A stretch of 64,000 nucleotides of DNA, from positions 130,043,605 through 130,107,604 of the forward strand of contig NC_134572.1 in the NCBI RefSeq assembly GCF_050947875.1. The letters run 5' to 3'. Shown piece by piece: positions 13,398 through 24,294 of the stretch; position 1 is the first letter of the stretch; every line of letters begins with the position of its first letter. Under the pieces are notes generated by a model. The model was given only the letters and a program-made list of their open reading frames with translations, made no database searches and was not told the origin of the DNA. The DNA comes from Dermacentor variabilis. Its lineage: Eukaryota > Arthropoda > Arachnida > Ixodida > Ixodidae. Both the position numbers and the translations under genes were made by a program.

Positions 13398-14459
13398 GTG
13401 CGACTGTCTTCGCGCACCGTGCTTCTTTCAGGTCAGGTTACACACCTGCGGCGAGGCCTTCCATCCCTCCATGCGCCGTACTCAAGTGAACCTTACAATC
13501 CCAGGACTTCAGAAAAAGTCCGACTTGAAATCATCATCGCTCAAGCAACTAACTTTACTTCTCTTGTACGAGAAATACAGCGACTGCACACACGTCTGCA
13601 CTGATGGATCAACTACATCAACCAGTTCCGGCGGAGCTGTAGTTACACCAGCAATGAGAATAACCAAGTGGTTCAAGACTTCCCATGTCACTACGTCTAC
13701 AGTTGCAGAGCTCGCGGCTCTCCGCGACGCGCTTCATGTGATAAAGGCTGAAAGTCCTAGAAAATGGGCAGTCTTCTGCGATTCAAGGCCGGCCTTGCAA
13801 TGTGTGCCGTCGTTTCTCCGACATGGAACTCACGATCAGCTCAAGTGCGAAATCGCGGAACTTGTCAATCACTTAAGAGAAAAAGGCCATGATATCTCTT
13901 TTCAGCGGATACCAGGTCATTGCGGTATGATTGGAAATGATGACGCCGATAAGGCAGCTCGGACGTCAAACCAAGAAGACCGCTGCGTCCCTATTCCTCT
14001 CTCAAAGACCGACGCCGTGAGACAACTTGGCATTCTAGCACGCACGATCTCCTTAGCAGAGTGGGATACCGTACATACAAGGCGCAGAAGACTGCACAGA
14101 CTAAACCCGTCACTTCAACTCAGACCTCCAGTCGGTCTGCACCGGCGTGAAGCGTCTCTTCTGTGTCGGTTATGGCTTGGAGTTGCCTTCACGAATGCCT
14201 ACTCAGCACTAATTGGAATGGCTGATAGTCCTGCATGTGATGTTTGCGGATGCGAGGAGAGCATTGAACACTTACTGTGCCATTGTCCTCAATTTCAAGC
14301 ACAAAGCAGTCTTTGTCCAACACAATGAGAAAACTAGATGATCGTCCTCTGAGTGAACAGACAATATTAGAGCACCGTCCCGACCGATCATCGGCTCAGA
14401 AGGCAGTGAAGGCACTCTTGTGTTTTCTCAGAACTTCTGGTTTGCTCGAGCGACTTTAA
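13398..14459 (+). pseudogene. LINE copy A ORF2: RNase H domain and C-terminal zinc knuckle
   Basis: The frame 13471-14328 (285 codons) contains a complete RNase H1-type domain, which would remove RNA from RNA-DNA hybrids during retrotransposition. Acidic residues are in order: D45 (CTDGS), E80 (VAELAAL), D104 (FCDSRPAL) and D160 (GNDDADKAA). Near the end is the zinc knuckle CDVCGCEESIEHLLCHCP. A frameshift near 14,280-14,320 moves the last segment to the frame ending TSGLLERL and a stop at 14,457-14,459. A second frameshift near 13,470 separates the upstream residues. The catalytic set is preserved, suggesting fairly recent decay. Confidence 0.92.
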
Positions 14460-14601
14460 CTCAAGTGCTGTCCGTACACGTATCTACACCTTCTCTCTCC
14501 ATTCCTTCTCTTCCCCTTCTCCCATCCCCCAGTGTAGGGTAGCCAACCAGACTATTGACTGGTTAACATCCCTACCTTCCTGTATTCTTCTCTCTCTCTC
14601 A

Positions 14602-14611
14602 GTCTTGCTTG
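14602..14611 (+). repeat. Right target-site duplication of LINE copy A
   Basis: GTCTTGCTTG, matching 11049-11058, directly follows the (TC)n tail of the LINE, and the split TIR element resumes here. Confidence 0.7.
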
Positions 14612-14804
14612 AGTTTCCTATCTTGAAAACGCTACGCTCGTGACTGTGTCGAGAATGCTCTGTCATGCTGATAACGCGCACGCCATTCGTGGCTTGGAAG
14701 TACCGGGCTCGCAGCGTTAAAGAAAGTAATTGCGGGCAAGACAGATGACAATTGTTGTTGCGTGACAAACATACACCCCAGAGGGTGCAAGTGTTTTTAG
14801 AGTG

Positions 14805-15125
14805 TGAATGCAAGGATGTCGTCGTACTTGCAACTTAGGTGCACACGGCACCATAAAAACGTTACCATAGCAATTTTATATGACCCGCTCGAAACACGCG
14901 TCAGTGCGCATGCTAAAGGATCTTAGACGATTAAATGTAATCCTCAGATGATTTTACTACCCGTATCTAATAGGCCTGGTGTAGCGTCCTTCAAACGACA
15001 TTGCATTTTAATTATTTAACTATGTATACGTACCCAAGGGCAGTTTTTTTCCGCTGTATCTCGACATGTTGTAGCTACCAGGGTACGTACTGGGCTCACG
15101 TTTTCAGCTAAACTCGCCGTACGGT
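14805..15125. other. Spacer between TIR elements
   Basis: AT-rich sequence with no recognised feature. Confidence 0.4.
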
Positions 15126-15178
15126 CTTATGCAAAATCACACCATTTGAGTCCTTATCTTGCCACACAACGATAATCG
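15126..15178. repeat. Solo terminal segment of the TIR element
   Basis: The sequence from TCTTATGCAAAATCACACC to CACACAACGATAATCG matches the start of the copy at 15,441, but is followed directly by another TIR start at 15,179. It is an orphan end piece. Confidence 0.6.
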
Positions 15179-15440
15179 CACTCTCATAACAAACTTACAC
15201 CCTTTCCGTTGTATATTGCCGCACAACAATAAACGTCATCTGTCTTGTCCGCATTTCCTTTCTTTAACGCTGCGAGCCCGGTACTTTCCGGTAACGAACG
15301 GCATGCGCATTATCAGCATGACAAGCATTCCCGACAGGAAAGTCGCGGGCACGGCGTTTTCAAGAAAGGAAATGCAAGCAAGGTAGATGACGAATGTTGT
15401 TGTGTGGCAAATACAACCCCCAAAGGGTGTACCTTTGCCT
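15179..15440. mobile_element. MITE-like TIR element, second copy
   Basis: It has the family body: CATCTGTCTTG, CGCTGCGAGCCCGGTACTT, TTATCAGCATGACA and TTTTCAAGAAAGGAAATGCA. It ends in the inverted terminus with TTGTTGTGTGGCAAAT and CCAAAGGGTGT. The next copy starts immediately, so the terminal few bases on this side are lost or shared. No coding capacity. Confidence 0.75.
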
Positions 15441-15714
15441 ACACTCTTAGACAAAATTGCACCATTTGGGGTGCATCTCTGCCACACAACGATAATCGTC
15501 ATCTGTCTTGACCGCATTTCCTTTCGTTAACTCTGCGAGCCGAGTACTTCCAAGTCACGAATGGCATGCGCGTTATCAGCATGAAAGAGAATTCTATAGG
15601 CAGGAAAGTTGCCAGCGCAGCGTTTGCAAGAAAGGAAACGCAAGCAAGACTTATGATGATTATCGTTGTGTGGCAAGCTACAATCCAAAGGATGTTACGT
15701 TTGTTTAAAAGTGT
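15441..15714. mobile_element. MITE-like TIR element, third copy, tandem with the second
   Basis: A 274-bp copy beginning ACACTCTTAGACAAAATTGC and ending with the inverse end AAAAGTGT at 15,714. The inner body is collinear with the copy at 15,179-15,440. The copies are head-to-tail and abut at the ACACTCTTAG segment. Confidence 0.75.
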
Positions 15715-15715
15715 A

Positions 15716-15785
15716 GTGGCTCGTGGGCGAAGGCGTTAGGCTGGGAAGCACAGCGCCGAAGGTTCGACTTTAGATCGTGGCAGTC
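15716..15785 (+). repeat. Degenerate tRNA-like segment (SINE head?)
   Basis: Box A-like GTGGCTCGTGGGCGAAGGCG is followed about 30 bases later by box B-like AAGGTTCGACTTTAG. The spacing suits a tRNA-derived Pol III promoter, but the arms do not fold cleanly and no known SINE body follows. Confidence 0.3.
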
Positions 15786-17552
15786 CCATTCTTGAGATAT
15801 CAGAACGAAAAAGAAAAGAGTATGTTTTCAATAAGTATAATGCCACGTCGTAGTGACGGTCAAGAACACAGTAGCAAGAATGTGAATGGCGAAACTATTT
15901 ATTGGACGAACTTGTCCGTACCCAGGAAGCCAGGCTACACTCAAAGCACAACAATATTGATGAACAAAGTTTGCGATCATCTAAATCTGATCAGCGGTTC
16001 AAGCGCGTAGATTTTTGTAAATGACTCGGCAAAAGTTGTGGCGTAATCGGTTGGTGCCTGCGTGGTTTGCAGAAATTACTACAAAATTCGTGTCGTACAT
16101 GCATCTGATACTGTAAGGTTCGGCGAGGACATGTACAACTGATAGAACGAACGATAAAATTCGCGTAAGTACCAAATCACGCAGGCGCGTCTGGCGCTGA
16201 GCGATAACGTTTAACATTTGTTAGCCGGCGAACAGCAGTCACAGGAGAGAGATAAGCAAGCAAACGTGTCAATACCCAGGTCGTCATAATTATTGGAAGA
16301 TTCTGTACTACAGTCTCTACTGGAGTCAGGGTCCCTGGGTGCATTAACCGAATTTCTTATTGTAAGCTAACGAATTAAATAACCTACCAGTTTGGCAATT
16401 CTTCAAGTGCTCGCCTGACGGTACGTTCTGGAAAACGAAAGCTTTATGTAATGTCTAAGGCAATAATATTCGTTTATATAAGGTATACAAACGTTTACGC
16501 AACGTTCCAGCACTTGAATTCAAATGATGCAACATGCCATGCTCGCCCGGTTTGGTCTGCCCATCAGTCGCGCACAGGCACCGCTATCCCTTTGCTCTGA
16601 CAGCAGCCGCCTAGATGTAACGTGACTCGCACCTCGTCTGCAGTCGCGTTACAAATCTCATCTCTGAAAGGTTGCGCGTAACCTGTTCTCAAGGGCGATG
16701 CGGAAATCGAAATTTCAGAAGCCGCTGCGAGCGTTTTCAATTTGTTATGTAACGCGCATAGAGTTTCATACAATAATTACTAGAGGGAACTCTGCCGCTA
16801 GTGCTTACAGGAGCTTCGAGTGAGGTGCTTTAGCCAGCATGGGGAATAATTCGTAGTGCATGGATTTGCCTAAACGTCGTCTTCTGTCTTCGAACGGCTT
16901 CCTGGGATTTTAAGGCTCGTGGTCTTCAACAAAGCAATGTGTAATAAATGATGATGGCTGACATTAGTCGCGATTGTGCCTGTTCGCAGAGTATTCGGCA
17001 CCTGGAAAACTATTCATTATTCTGAAATTTAGAACAATGAGGGCAGATACAGCGCAATAAACAAAGCCCGAAGAACGTCTGAATCCATGAGGTGTGCATG
17101 ACTCGTCCTCTACAGTACTGCTCGGTCTGGCCTCCGAAATACATGCAGATACGCCACTGATATCAGAGTTTGTGTGAGCGAAAAACCTTGCACAACATAA
17201 CGACCGCTGGTGTTGCCCAGTGGCTAGTAAAAGGGGGAACTGCTGACATTTTGCGTGCTTTCGCAAGTACACCGTGTCCTGGCAATAAGAAGTATATGGA
17301 TTAATAAAACGGCGGCGGGAATAACATCTATATTAAATCTCTGTAAAGATGCTTTCGTGACACAGTGAACAAGTAATACTTAGAAAAAATGAGTAGTCAT
17401 AAAAGCAATAGAAAAAGAAATAAAACGAGGAAAACTAAGCACTTACTTTAAGTTGTGAATGCGAAAGCATTGATCTCCAACTAAACACCGCTGAGCGGCC
17501 CTTCGAGTTATGAACTCCTCGCCGGTTAGCGAGTGAGTGGAGTCACTTGGCG
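15786..17552. other. No gene recognised
   Basis: AT-rich intergenic sequence. Near 17,460 the string GAATGCGAAAGCATT resembles the terminus of the MITE-like block at 46,703, but no partner end was found. Confidence 0.45.
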
Positions 17553-17589
17553 CGTTTTGATTTGGCTTCACCGAGGCCAAATCAAAACG
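17553..17589. repeat. Perfect 14-bp inverted repeat
   Basis: CGTTTTGATTTGGC (17553-17566) and its exact reverse complement (17576-17589) are separated by 9 bases. Confidence 0.85.
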
Positions 17590-17739
17590 TTATAGGCCAA
17601 ATGAAAGAGACAGTGCAGCTGAGTGCTTGCACGGGCAAGGAACGCGCCCAGAACGCAAGTTTCCGAGAGCGAGAGCGAGCGTGACGGCGTCGTTAGGCGT
17701 CGTGACGATGCCCTCTCCCTTCACGGAACACCTGGCGCG

Positions 17740-18090
17740 CTAGTGCGGCAGCAGGTGTTCCCTCTTTTCCGTCACTATATTCAAGGCCTACCTGGACCAC
17801 CGAAATGCCCGAACTGCACAGAATATCCGTCCCTAGAGCATTGTCTATGGCATTGCCCTCACACTCAACCCAAACTGCAGTCAGCCCTCTCTAAAATTCC
17901 CACTAACATCAAGCCACGGTCATGGACGGACTGGCTCACTCCACCACCCCATGCAACTAACATTCTCCTGCCGGTGCTTATCCAGCACGTCAGAGACGTG
18001 TTGGGTGAGGACTGGTAGCTGACCGACCAGGGTTGAGCGCGGGACGCTGGCGTAAAAATAAAAGCTTTTTCTCTCTCTCTCTCTTGCAGC
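17740..18090 (+). pseudogene. 3' end of a LINE ORF2 (zinc knuckle, tail)
   Basis: The frame ending at 18,018 contains CPNCTEYPSLEHCLWHCP, the zinc knuckle seen at the C-terminus of arthropod LINE ORF2 proteins, followed by about 60 residues ending RDVLGEDW and a stop. After a short 3' UTR comes AATAAAAGC and (TC)n, a LINE tail. The frame is formally open upstream to 17,623, but the part before about 17,740 is low-complexity Arg/Ser/Glu and probably flanking DNA. It is a 5'-truncated, dead copy and differs in sequence from the other LINE tails in the window. Confidence 0.72.
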
Positions 18091-18667
18091 CTCTCTGCTC
18101 CACCGAGCCGCGCTCGTAACGTGGCATCGCAGCCAACGGGAATTTAGCAGGTGTTTCGCTGGCTTTTTCGTTTAATGCCCCCCCCCCCCATTTGACGCTT
18201 TCACATGAAAAAAACGCTGTTATAATAGTAAATATATGCACTTTTTCACGTAGAGGACTTCGGCCGATGATTTACGAGGTTGTTAGGTTGAAGTAAACGA
18301 ACTGGCAGAAGCCCTCACTGAGCACGACGCATTTCACAGCCATTGATATGAACTAGTTTCTGAAGCTACCGGTCATCGCATGTGTGGTTAGCAAGATAAA
18401 GACGCACACCACATTGCCTCTCATATTGTGATGCTTGTGTAGCCAAGAAAGCGCTCAGTCACGAAGACTCGATCAGCCACTAATGAAAAAAAAAAGAAGA
18501 AGTCCGCCTCCATTCCACCCTACAAAAGTGGATGTATAGCGAAGCTGGCCTGGACGTTAGACAAGTACCACCACTCCGACTTACGTTAGACGACCGTACA
18601 CAAGCACCGCCACCACAAGCGACCTACGTCACGCGCTCACGCACGTGTGCGGAAGTGCGCCGCCATA
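18091..18667. other. No gene recognised
   Basis: Contains a poly-C run near 18,180 and otherwise unrecognised sequence. Confidence 0.4.
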
Positions 18668-19068
18668 CATCCTCATTCTTCTTGGCTGTTCGCCGAGCAC
18701 AAGTGTCTTATCGAACTAAATTAATGTTTAAAAGTAAATTGCGCCAGGCAAATGCGTAAAGTACCACTTACACACAAGCTGCAGACAACATGGCTCCAGA
18801 TTGTAATACTAATATACGAGAGAACCTAATTGTGTTACGCGGAAACTTAAAGAGAAGCTCTTCTCCAGCTGCCGTTCCACGCCCATCCTCATGCATCCTA
18901 ATTCTTGCAGGCCCTCTTCCTGGACCAAGTGCCTTACCTAACTGAATTTCTCAAAGTAAAATGTGTCAGAAAATTCATAAAGTAGGACTTACGCACCATA
19001 TACAGGCATGATAGCATCGGACTGTAATTCGAATATAGGAGAAACCCTAATTCCGTTACGCGGAAACA
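18668..19068 (+). repeat. Imperfect tandem duplication, period about 222 bp
   Basis: Two diverged direct copies (about 18,668-18,846 and 18,890-19,068). Shared landmarks in order: ATCCTCAT, CAAGTG(T/C)CTTA, GTAAA(A)TG/TTGCG, TAAAGTA, ACTTAC(A/G)CAC, GTAAT(A/T)C and GTTACGCGGAAAC (18,833 and 19,055). Confidence 0.65.
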
Positions 19069-19189
19069 CAAACCCCTTTATTAGAGTTGCTCGTTTGGGT
19101 GAGTATACGCCACGAAAAAAATCTCGACCAACTACAGGCCAACAGCTTCACTGTAAAAGGAAGCAAAGTGAAAGGGCAAGGAAGGCCTT

Positions 19190-19560
19190 TGTGACTGCGA
19201 AACTTGAGGCCAGCCAACTTTTTGCCGTAAGCACGAACGGTCCCCTTTCTTCGTCTCTGCTAGGTTCTTTCCCGAGCCCACGCACAAGGAAGTGCGTCCC
19301 GTGGGCGGCAGGGCGCAGCTTTTGCCGAGCCGGAGTTATTTTCCCCATGGGCGGTGTCCCCACGTCCCGTCAGGATCGGCGTGCGGGACTTTGGGAGGGC
19401 CGCACACCGCGCCGGAGCACCTGCGCCCGAGAATCTCTGGGCGAGCATGGCGTGAGAAAGAAGAGAGGGACATGCGAGAAGTGAGGGCGCGAGAAAGGAG
19501 GAGCTGTGCTTCGTGGGCGCCGCCGCGGTGCCCGAGCCGAGAATGGAGCCATCCCGTGCG
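19190..19560. other. GC/CpG-rich patch
   Basis: Overlapping frames on both strands are open because stop codons are rare; no domain recognised in any. Confidence 0.35.
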
Positions 19561-19639
19561 CCTCTCAGGCTACGGTGCCTGGAGTGGCAGCACCCGGTAT
19601 TTCACTTGGCTAACTGACTCGGGTCTAATTTTCCGCGAG

Positions 19640-19780
19640 CATACTCACCCCTACTCATTTGAATGGCGTGAGAGTGAGCGAGTGGCGAAGGGGGTGAGTA
19701 GACGCGACCATGAAGGTGAGTGAGTACTGGCGAACGTGACCTGACGCGAGCATGAACGTTAATGAGCACCCATAGGTTAA
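19640..19780. repeat. Degenerate minisatellite of GTGAGTGAG / GACGCGAnCATGAA units
   Basis: Variants of GTGAGTGAGTA and of GACGCGACCATGAAGGT/GACGCGAGCATGAACGT recur at roughly 30-60-bp intervals. Confidence 0.45.
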
Positions 19781-22589
19781 TATTGCGGGCTCCTTGCATC
19801 GTAAAACGCTGCAGGCCTGCAGGCATGCCACGAGTGTATTTGCCAAAATGAGCGCACGAATGTGTGTTACTTGACGTGGTATACTTTAGTTACGTAACGG
19901 CATGCAAGGATGTACGAATACTCATACACTGTCACTTGTTCTAACAACTTTTAGTGCTTTCAATTGAAAAGCGAAGCTATAACTGTGGACATATACATGT
20001 ATGGAAGAAACCTGGGTATCTTTGTCAATGTGGGAGCAGAGTCCATTATACGAATGATAATGTCCTCGTAAAGAAGCTCACTTATATCCGCGAAGGCACA
20101 CTATGGAGGGGCCAGTGAACAACGCCTCCGAATAAGTAATTATTAGATGAAATATCGCTTAGCAGAGATTACAAACGCCGGAAGTTATTTCGTAAACTCT
20201 GGTCGCATTATAACATGTTTGGCTAATGAGAGCTTTACAGTAATTCGTAATATTTATAGAAATTAGGATTGTAGGCGTTCAAACTCAAATTGGTCGAATT
20301 GTGGAAGCAATGGCCAACGCAGAATTATACTGTGCAACATGGAGCTGTTTTAAGTTCTTAAGATATACTTCCTTGGGACTCACTATAATATCAAGGGAAT
20401 CTCAAGGGTGAACACGTGTATTCGGAAGGGCAGTGTTCTGGTAAACGAGGCTCTGAAACTGCATTAAACATAGTGACGGAGAATTGATATTCTGAAGAGA
20501 TACCAAAACAGCGTAGAAAAAAGAAAAAAAAAGCCTCCTATATATTATGATCTCAAATGACAAAAGCAAAATTCGTGGCTGTTAGAATGACACACACACA
20601 TGAAGTTTTTTCAGAATCCTGCAAGGACAACAATGCGTAAAAATGAAATATGAACCCCAGCAGTTCAATTTCGTATTCAGCAATAGTGCCGCAGCTACAG
20701 AATTTACGTCTGTAAAGAAAACATCGTTTTCTGCCAAAAATTTGGATTCCAGAAACCCATATTGAATAGTGAAGGACGCCTTTAGGAGAGAGGCATGTGA
20801 AGACGAGAAGAAGCAGCGCATGAGGCTACAATATGCGAAGACCTCTTAGTTGGACGACACGGTAGTCAAATGAAAAATTTAGCGGTATTCTGTTGGCTCA
20901 ATGGCAGATGAGAAGGCAATTAGGAAGGCATCGCGAAGAAAGAAAGTCACCAGTGGTATCGTGGCAGTGTGCAAGAAATAATAAGTACTTCGAGAGCTCT
21001 GTAGAACAAGAAGAAAACACTAAAGCCGAACTGACAGCTGCAGAAAGTTATGCTACGTCGAGCTGCGCCATATGGAAACAAAGCACTTCATACAATCCGA
21101 CGTTCAACGGCTCTATATAATCGTAGCTCAAATGAATGCATTGAAATATATGCAAGAACAGTGCGAAAAAAATGAGTGGGGGGCTCAAACGACGATATCT
21201 GGCTGGTGATCAGGAGCTAATACAACTGAAGGACGGTTCAAATGAGAAAGCTGAAGTAGTTCTGTTAGACAAGTAAAACTGAGCCTAATTACAGGATTAA
21301 ACAGACGACCGGAGAGCACGAAGTTAAGAAAAGGTGAGGTTGGCGTATGAGAACTCTATAAGGGGGACCTCTGATGCCGACTTCGAAGCGAAGCAGCAGC
21401 ATCTGTGCGATTATTTGAATGGCTGGACTCAGAAAAACTAATGGAAATGGTGACTCCTTATAACGATGGTTGTAGCAATGTTCATAGAGTAAGAAAGAAC
21501 GATCATTCACGACAAAAAGCAGCAGAACAAGTGACATGATTCTCGCGAGATATGTACAATATTGTTAGACCACAGTTTTTCAGGTATTGTATTCATATAT
21601 AAAAAAAATGAAAACTCAGAAAAAGATAGAAAGACATGCTGCGTCTGCAATACGAAGTTTCCCAACATTCAACCATTTTTATAGTGCAGCCACCCGCCCT
21701 TTTTTTCTGCAAATAATGCTTGCAACGGCCTTTCGGGTTTAACCAGAGTCCTGTAATATGCTGGTTTAAGCAACCTTCCCACTGGTTAACGGACTCACTG
21801 ATTCGTTCACTTATTGATGCAAATAATAAATACTTTTTTTTCAGGAGTCCTTTCGTCTTATGGGAGAGGCTCATTGTTCAGAGTGCTTTTCCATGGCTGA
21901 CAGCAGTTTTAGGGGCGGCTCCTCTGCGGCAGCTGACCTTCACATCGGCAGCAATACATTGTATTCCTAATAGCACATGGTCGCCAGTCTAAATTCGCAT
22001 CTTGTGATACTTCTTTTTTCATATTTACCCTTTTAAGTATCACGCTACCTATTTTTCTTTCCCATTCTTTAGTTGTTCTCTTCTCTGATATCTGGCACGA
22101 GACAGTGCTTGATAACCTCACACCAGCATCAACTTTTATCCGGAGGTTACATAAAGACAGCAAGACACCCAATTAAACCAAATCACTCCTAATTTTGGCG
22201 GCGCGTAAAACGACAAGTGAGGTATACTCACTTCCGAAGCGGACTTTACACTTTTCAAGTTGTGACGCCCTTCGGCGTCATTGCGTTTTCGGCGATGTGC
22301 GAACACAGCACAATTACCATGGACGAAGTGCGTTAACATCGGGCGTGCACTTTCATAACCAACCAGATGAGCCCCGTTTAATGACATGCCCCACGGAACG
22401 ATTGCACGTCATAACCCATGCCAGGTATGCGCTAATGTTTACTTAAGTCCAGTCGCCCTTGGCACCGGCAACGGTGTAGGCTGACCTTTTATAGAATACA
22501 TTAATTAACTGAATTTATTTAATTGAAATCGTTTATGTACAAAGCTCATTATTTGTCAGTAAAATTGATAAGGAATCGACGGAATCGAC
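19781..22589. other. No gene recognised
   Basis: AT-rich sequence of about 2.8 kb without domain-bearing frames, RNA genes or repeats I can name. Confidence 0.5.
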
Positions 22590-22622
22590 GGTCGAGTTGA
22601 TGACCAGGTCATCAACTCGACC
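22590..22622. repeat. Near-perfect 33-bp palindrome
   Basis: Arms of 16 bp, 22590-22605 (GGTCGAGTTGATGACC) and 22607-22622, are exact reverse complements around a single A. Confidence 0.92.
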
Positions 22623-24063
22623 ATTGCCTCGACCTGAATGGCGAGTGTGGGAGTCACACAAAGCCAAAAAGGATGCCCCGATGCCGTGACACATCGCGCT
22701 GAAAACGAGTTACAAATGCGTTCCACATGGCTTCCAGTGAGGCTAGACCGCTCTCGGCCTTGCTGAATATTAATTCGTTTCACGTACTCTAAGACAAAAA
22801 GAAGTAATCAAATATTATCAGGTGTAATACGAATTTTCACCCGTGCGACGAAGCGAATGCATAAATGTCCAATTCTGACGGGAATTTACAGGTTAACGTC
22901 GGTAAGAAATCTAACCCAAACCGACGCGAATGTTCGTCGCGTTCCTATGATAGACAGTTTTCACGTGTTTGCGGAATACCGGGTTGTGGAAAACATGTGC
23001 CGAAGTAACGGCGCCGACAGTGGCATCTTGCGACGCAGAGTTTAACCAAAGACCTTACAAAGCCAACATTGCAGTAACCTACCGTATTCATAACTGCTGG
23101 TGTAAGGCGTCAAGAGCGACATAATCATTGACATGCTGTTATTTAACGATTTTATTTTGACGACAACAACTCACGCAACACCATAAGAGAAAAAAAGCGT
23201 ATCAGATGCATTGTAGTTGTCCAAAGGTCACAAGATGTCGCTACTATCTTTAGTATACTGTCGCGTTATTGGTACAAACGTGCTGTTTTACACAAAACTC
23301 TGAACTTTTGCGCTATTTCGCAAAGCAGCGCGTTTATCGGTAATATCCCGTAATCATGCAAATGGGCCCAGTTGCAGTTTTACCAGCTGCTTCGGGTCCC
23401 TGGCATCCATAATTCGGCAATTCGTAAACAATAAAAAGGTTACGGGCGATCAACAACTCTAGTGGCTCGTGCCAAAGATGTGCGAACAGCAATCCGGCCG
23501 CTCCGTTTTCTCGTTGCAACCAGCACCAGCGTGAGAAAGGGGGAAGGGGGAGGGAGCCCATGCGCCTGAGCCGGCTGCCTCGTCCACCCTTCTATTCCCT
23601 TTTTATTATGAATGACTCCGTGTCCCGTTTCACGCAATGAGGGCCTTCCTCTATGTTTCCCGACAACTCCCCTGTACCAAAAAGCCGGCCATCGAAAACA
23701 GGAGGTGTCGATCGCTGCCAGCGCAGGTGAGTGGCATAATTTGGCGTTTGCGCCGTTGTTTCCTTCCATACAAGCGTGTTCGTTTGGTGCCGGCTCTACC
23801 CAAGACTCCTAACCCTGCGTGTGGTGTGACGCTTCGCAAGGCTTTCAGTCGCGTCGGCTGCCGAGTATCTTCAATAGGAGGCGCATTAAAAGTGGACCAG
23901 ATCAAAACAGGCGAAAATTAGTATACACCCAGAAATAGCTAATACGCAGCTGAATGAAAGGGGAAAAAATATATTGCCATCTACCCGGCAGGTAGTACAG
24001 AAACACATGCGGGTTTCTCACAAAGTTCAAAAGCGTGGCAGTTTGGGCGAGTTGGTATGTCAT
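22623..24063. other. No gene recognised
   Basis: Intergenic sequence; the short frames on both strands near 23,440-23,920 show no domain. Confidence 0.45.
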
Positions 24064-24286
24064 AACTGTTTAAGGCTATTAGCGCAGCTCAGGACGAGCA
24101 AAAAAGGAAAGAGGTAGGGGTAATCAAAGGGAGCGGAAAACAGGGTGAGCGCTAACTTCCAACTCTCAGTTGGAAGTTAGCGCTCAGTTGGAAGTTAGCG
24201 CTCACCCTGTTTTCCGCTCCCTTTGATTACCCCTACCTCTTTCCTTTTTTGCTCGTCCTGAGCTGCGCTAATAGCCTTAAACAGTT
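24064..24286. repeat. Perfect 101-bp inverted repeat with 21-bp centre
   Basis: Left arm 24064-24164 and right arm 24186-24286 are exact reverse complements over 101 bp. The centre (24165-24185) is CTC plus an extra direct copy of the innermost 18 bases of the right arm (AGTTGGAAGTTAGCGCTC). The 11-mer TTCTCACAAAG flanks the structure at 24,015-24,025 and 24,284-24,294. Confidence 0.95.
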
Positions 24287-24294
24287 CTCACAAA

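Larger units (their letters stand above)
11059..14601 (+). mobile_element. RNase H-bearing non-LTR retrotransposon, copy A (5'-truncated)
   Basis: A LINE truncated inside its endonuclease domain, followed by linker, reverse transcriptase, RNase H, C-terminal zinc knuckle, a 142-base 3' UTR and a (TC)n-rich end. Domain order and RNase H presence fit the I/R1/LOA group; the clade is inferred. The 3' UTR (CCCATCCCCCAGTGTA, then AGCCAACCAGA) recurs at 51,930-51,962 in copy B, proving one family. It lies inside a TIR element and is flanked by GTCTTGCTTG duplications. It is inactive: two nonsense codons, an opposite-strand LINE insertion and several frameshifts. Confidence 0.9.
10987..14804. mobile_element. 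MITE-like TIR element split by LINE copy A
   Basis: The left end (10987 on, CACTCTAAAAACAGTTGCAC) and the right end (to 14804; reverse complement CACTCTAAAAACACTTGCAC) form matching terminal inverted repeats. These extend about 65 bp through a segment like TTTGCCACACAACAATAAT and CTGTCTTG. Removing the LINE leaves 10987-11058 plus 14612-14804, about 265 bp, the same size and content as the two uninterrupted copies at 15,179-15,714. No transposase is encoded, so it is non-autonomous; its superfamily was not determined. Confidence 0.8.
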
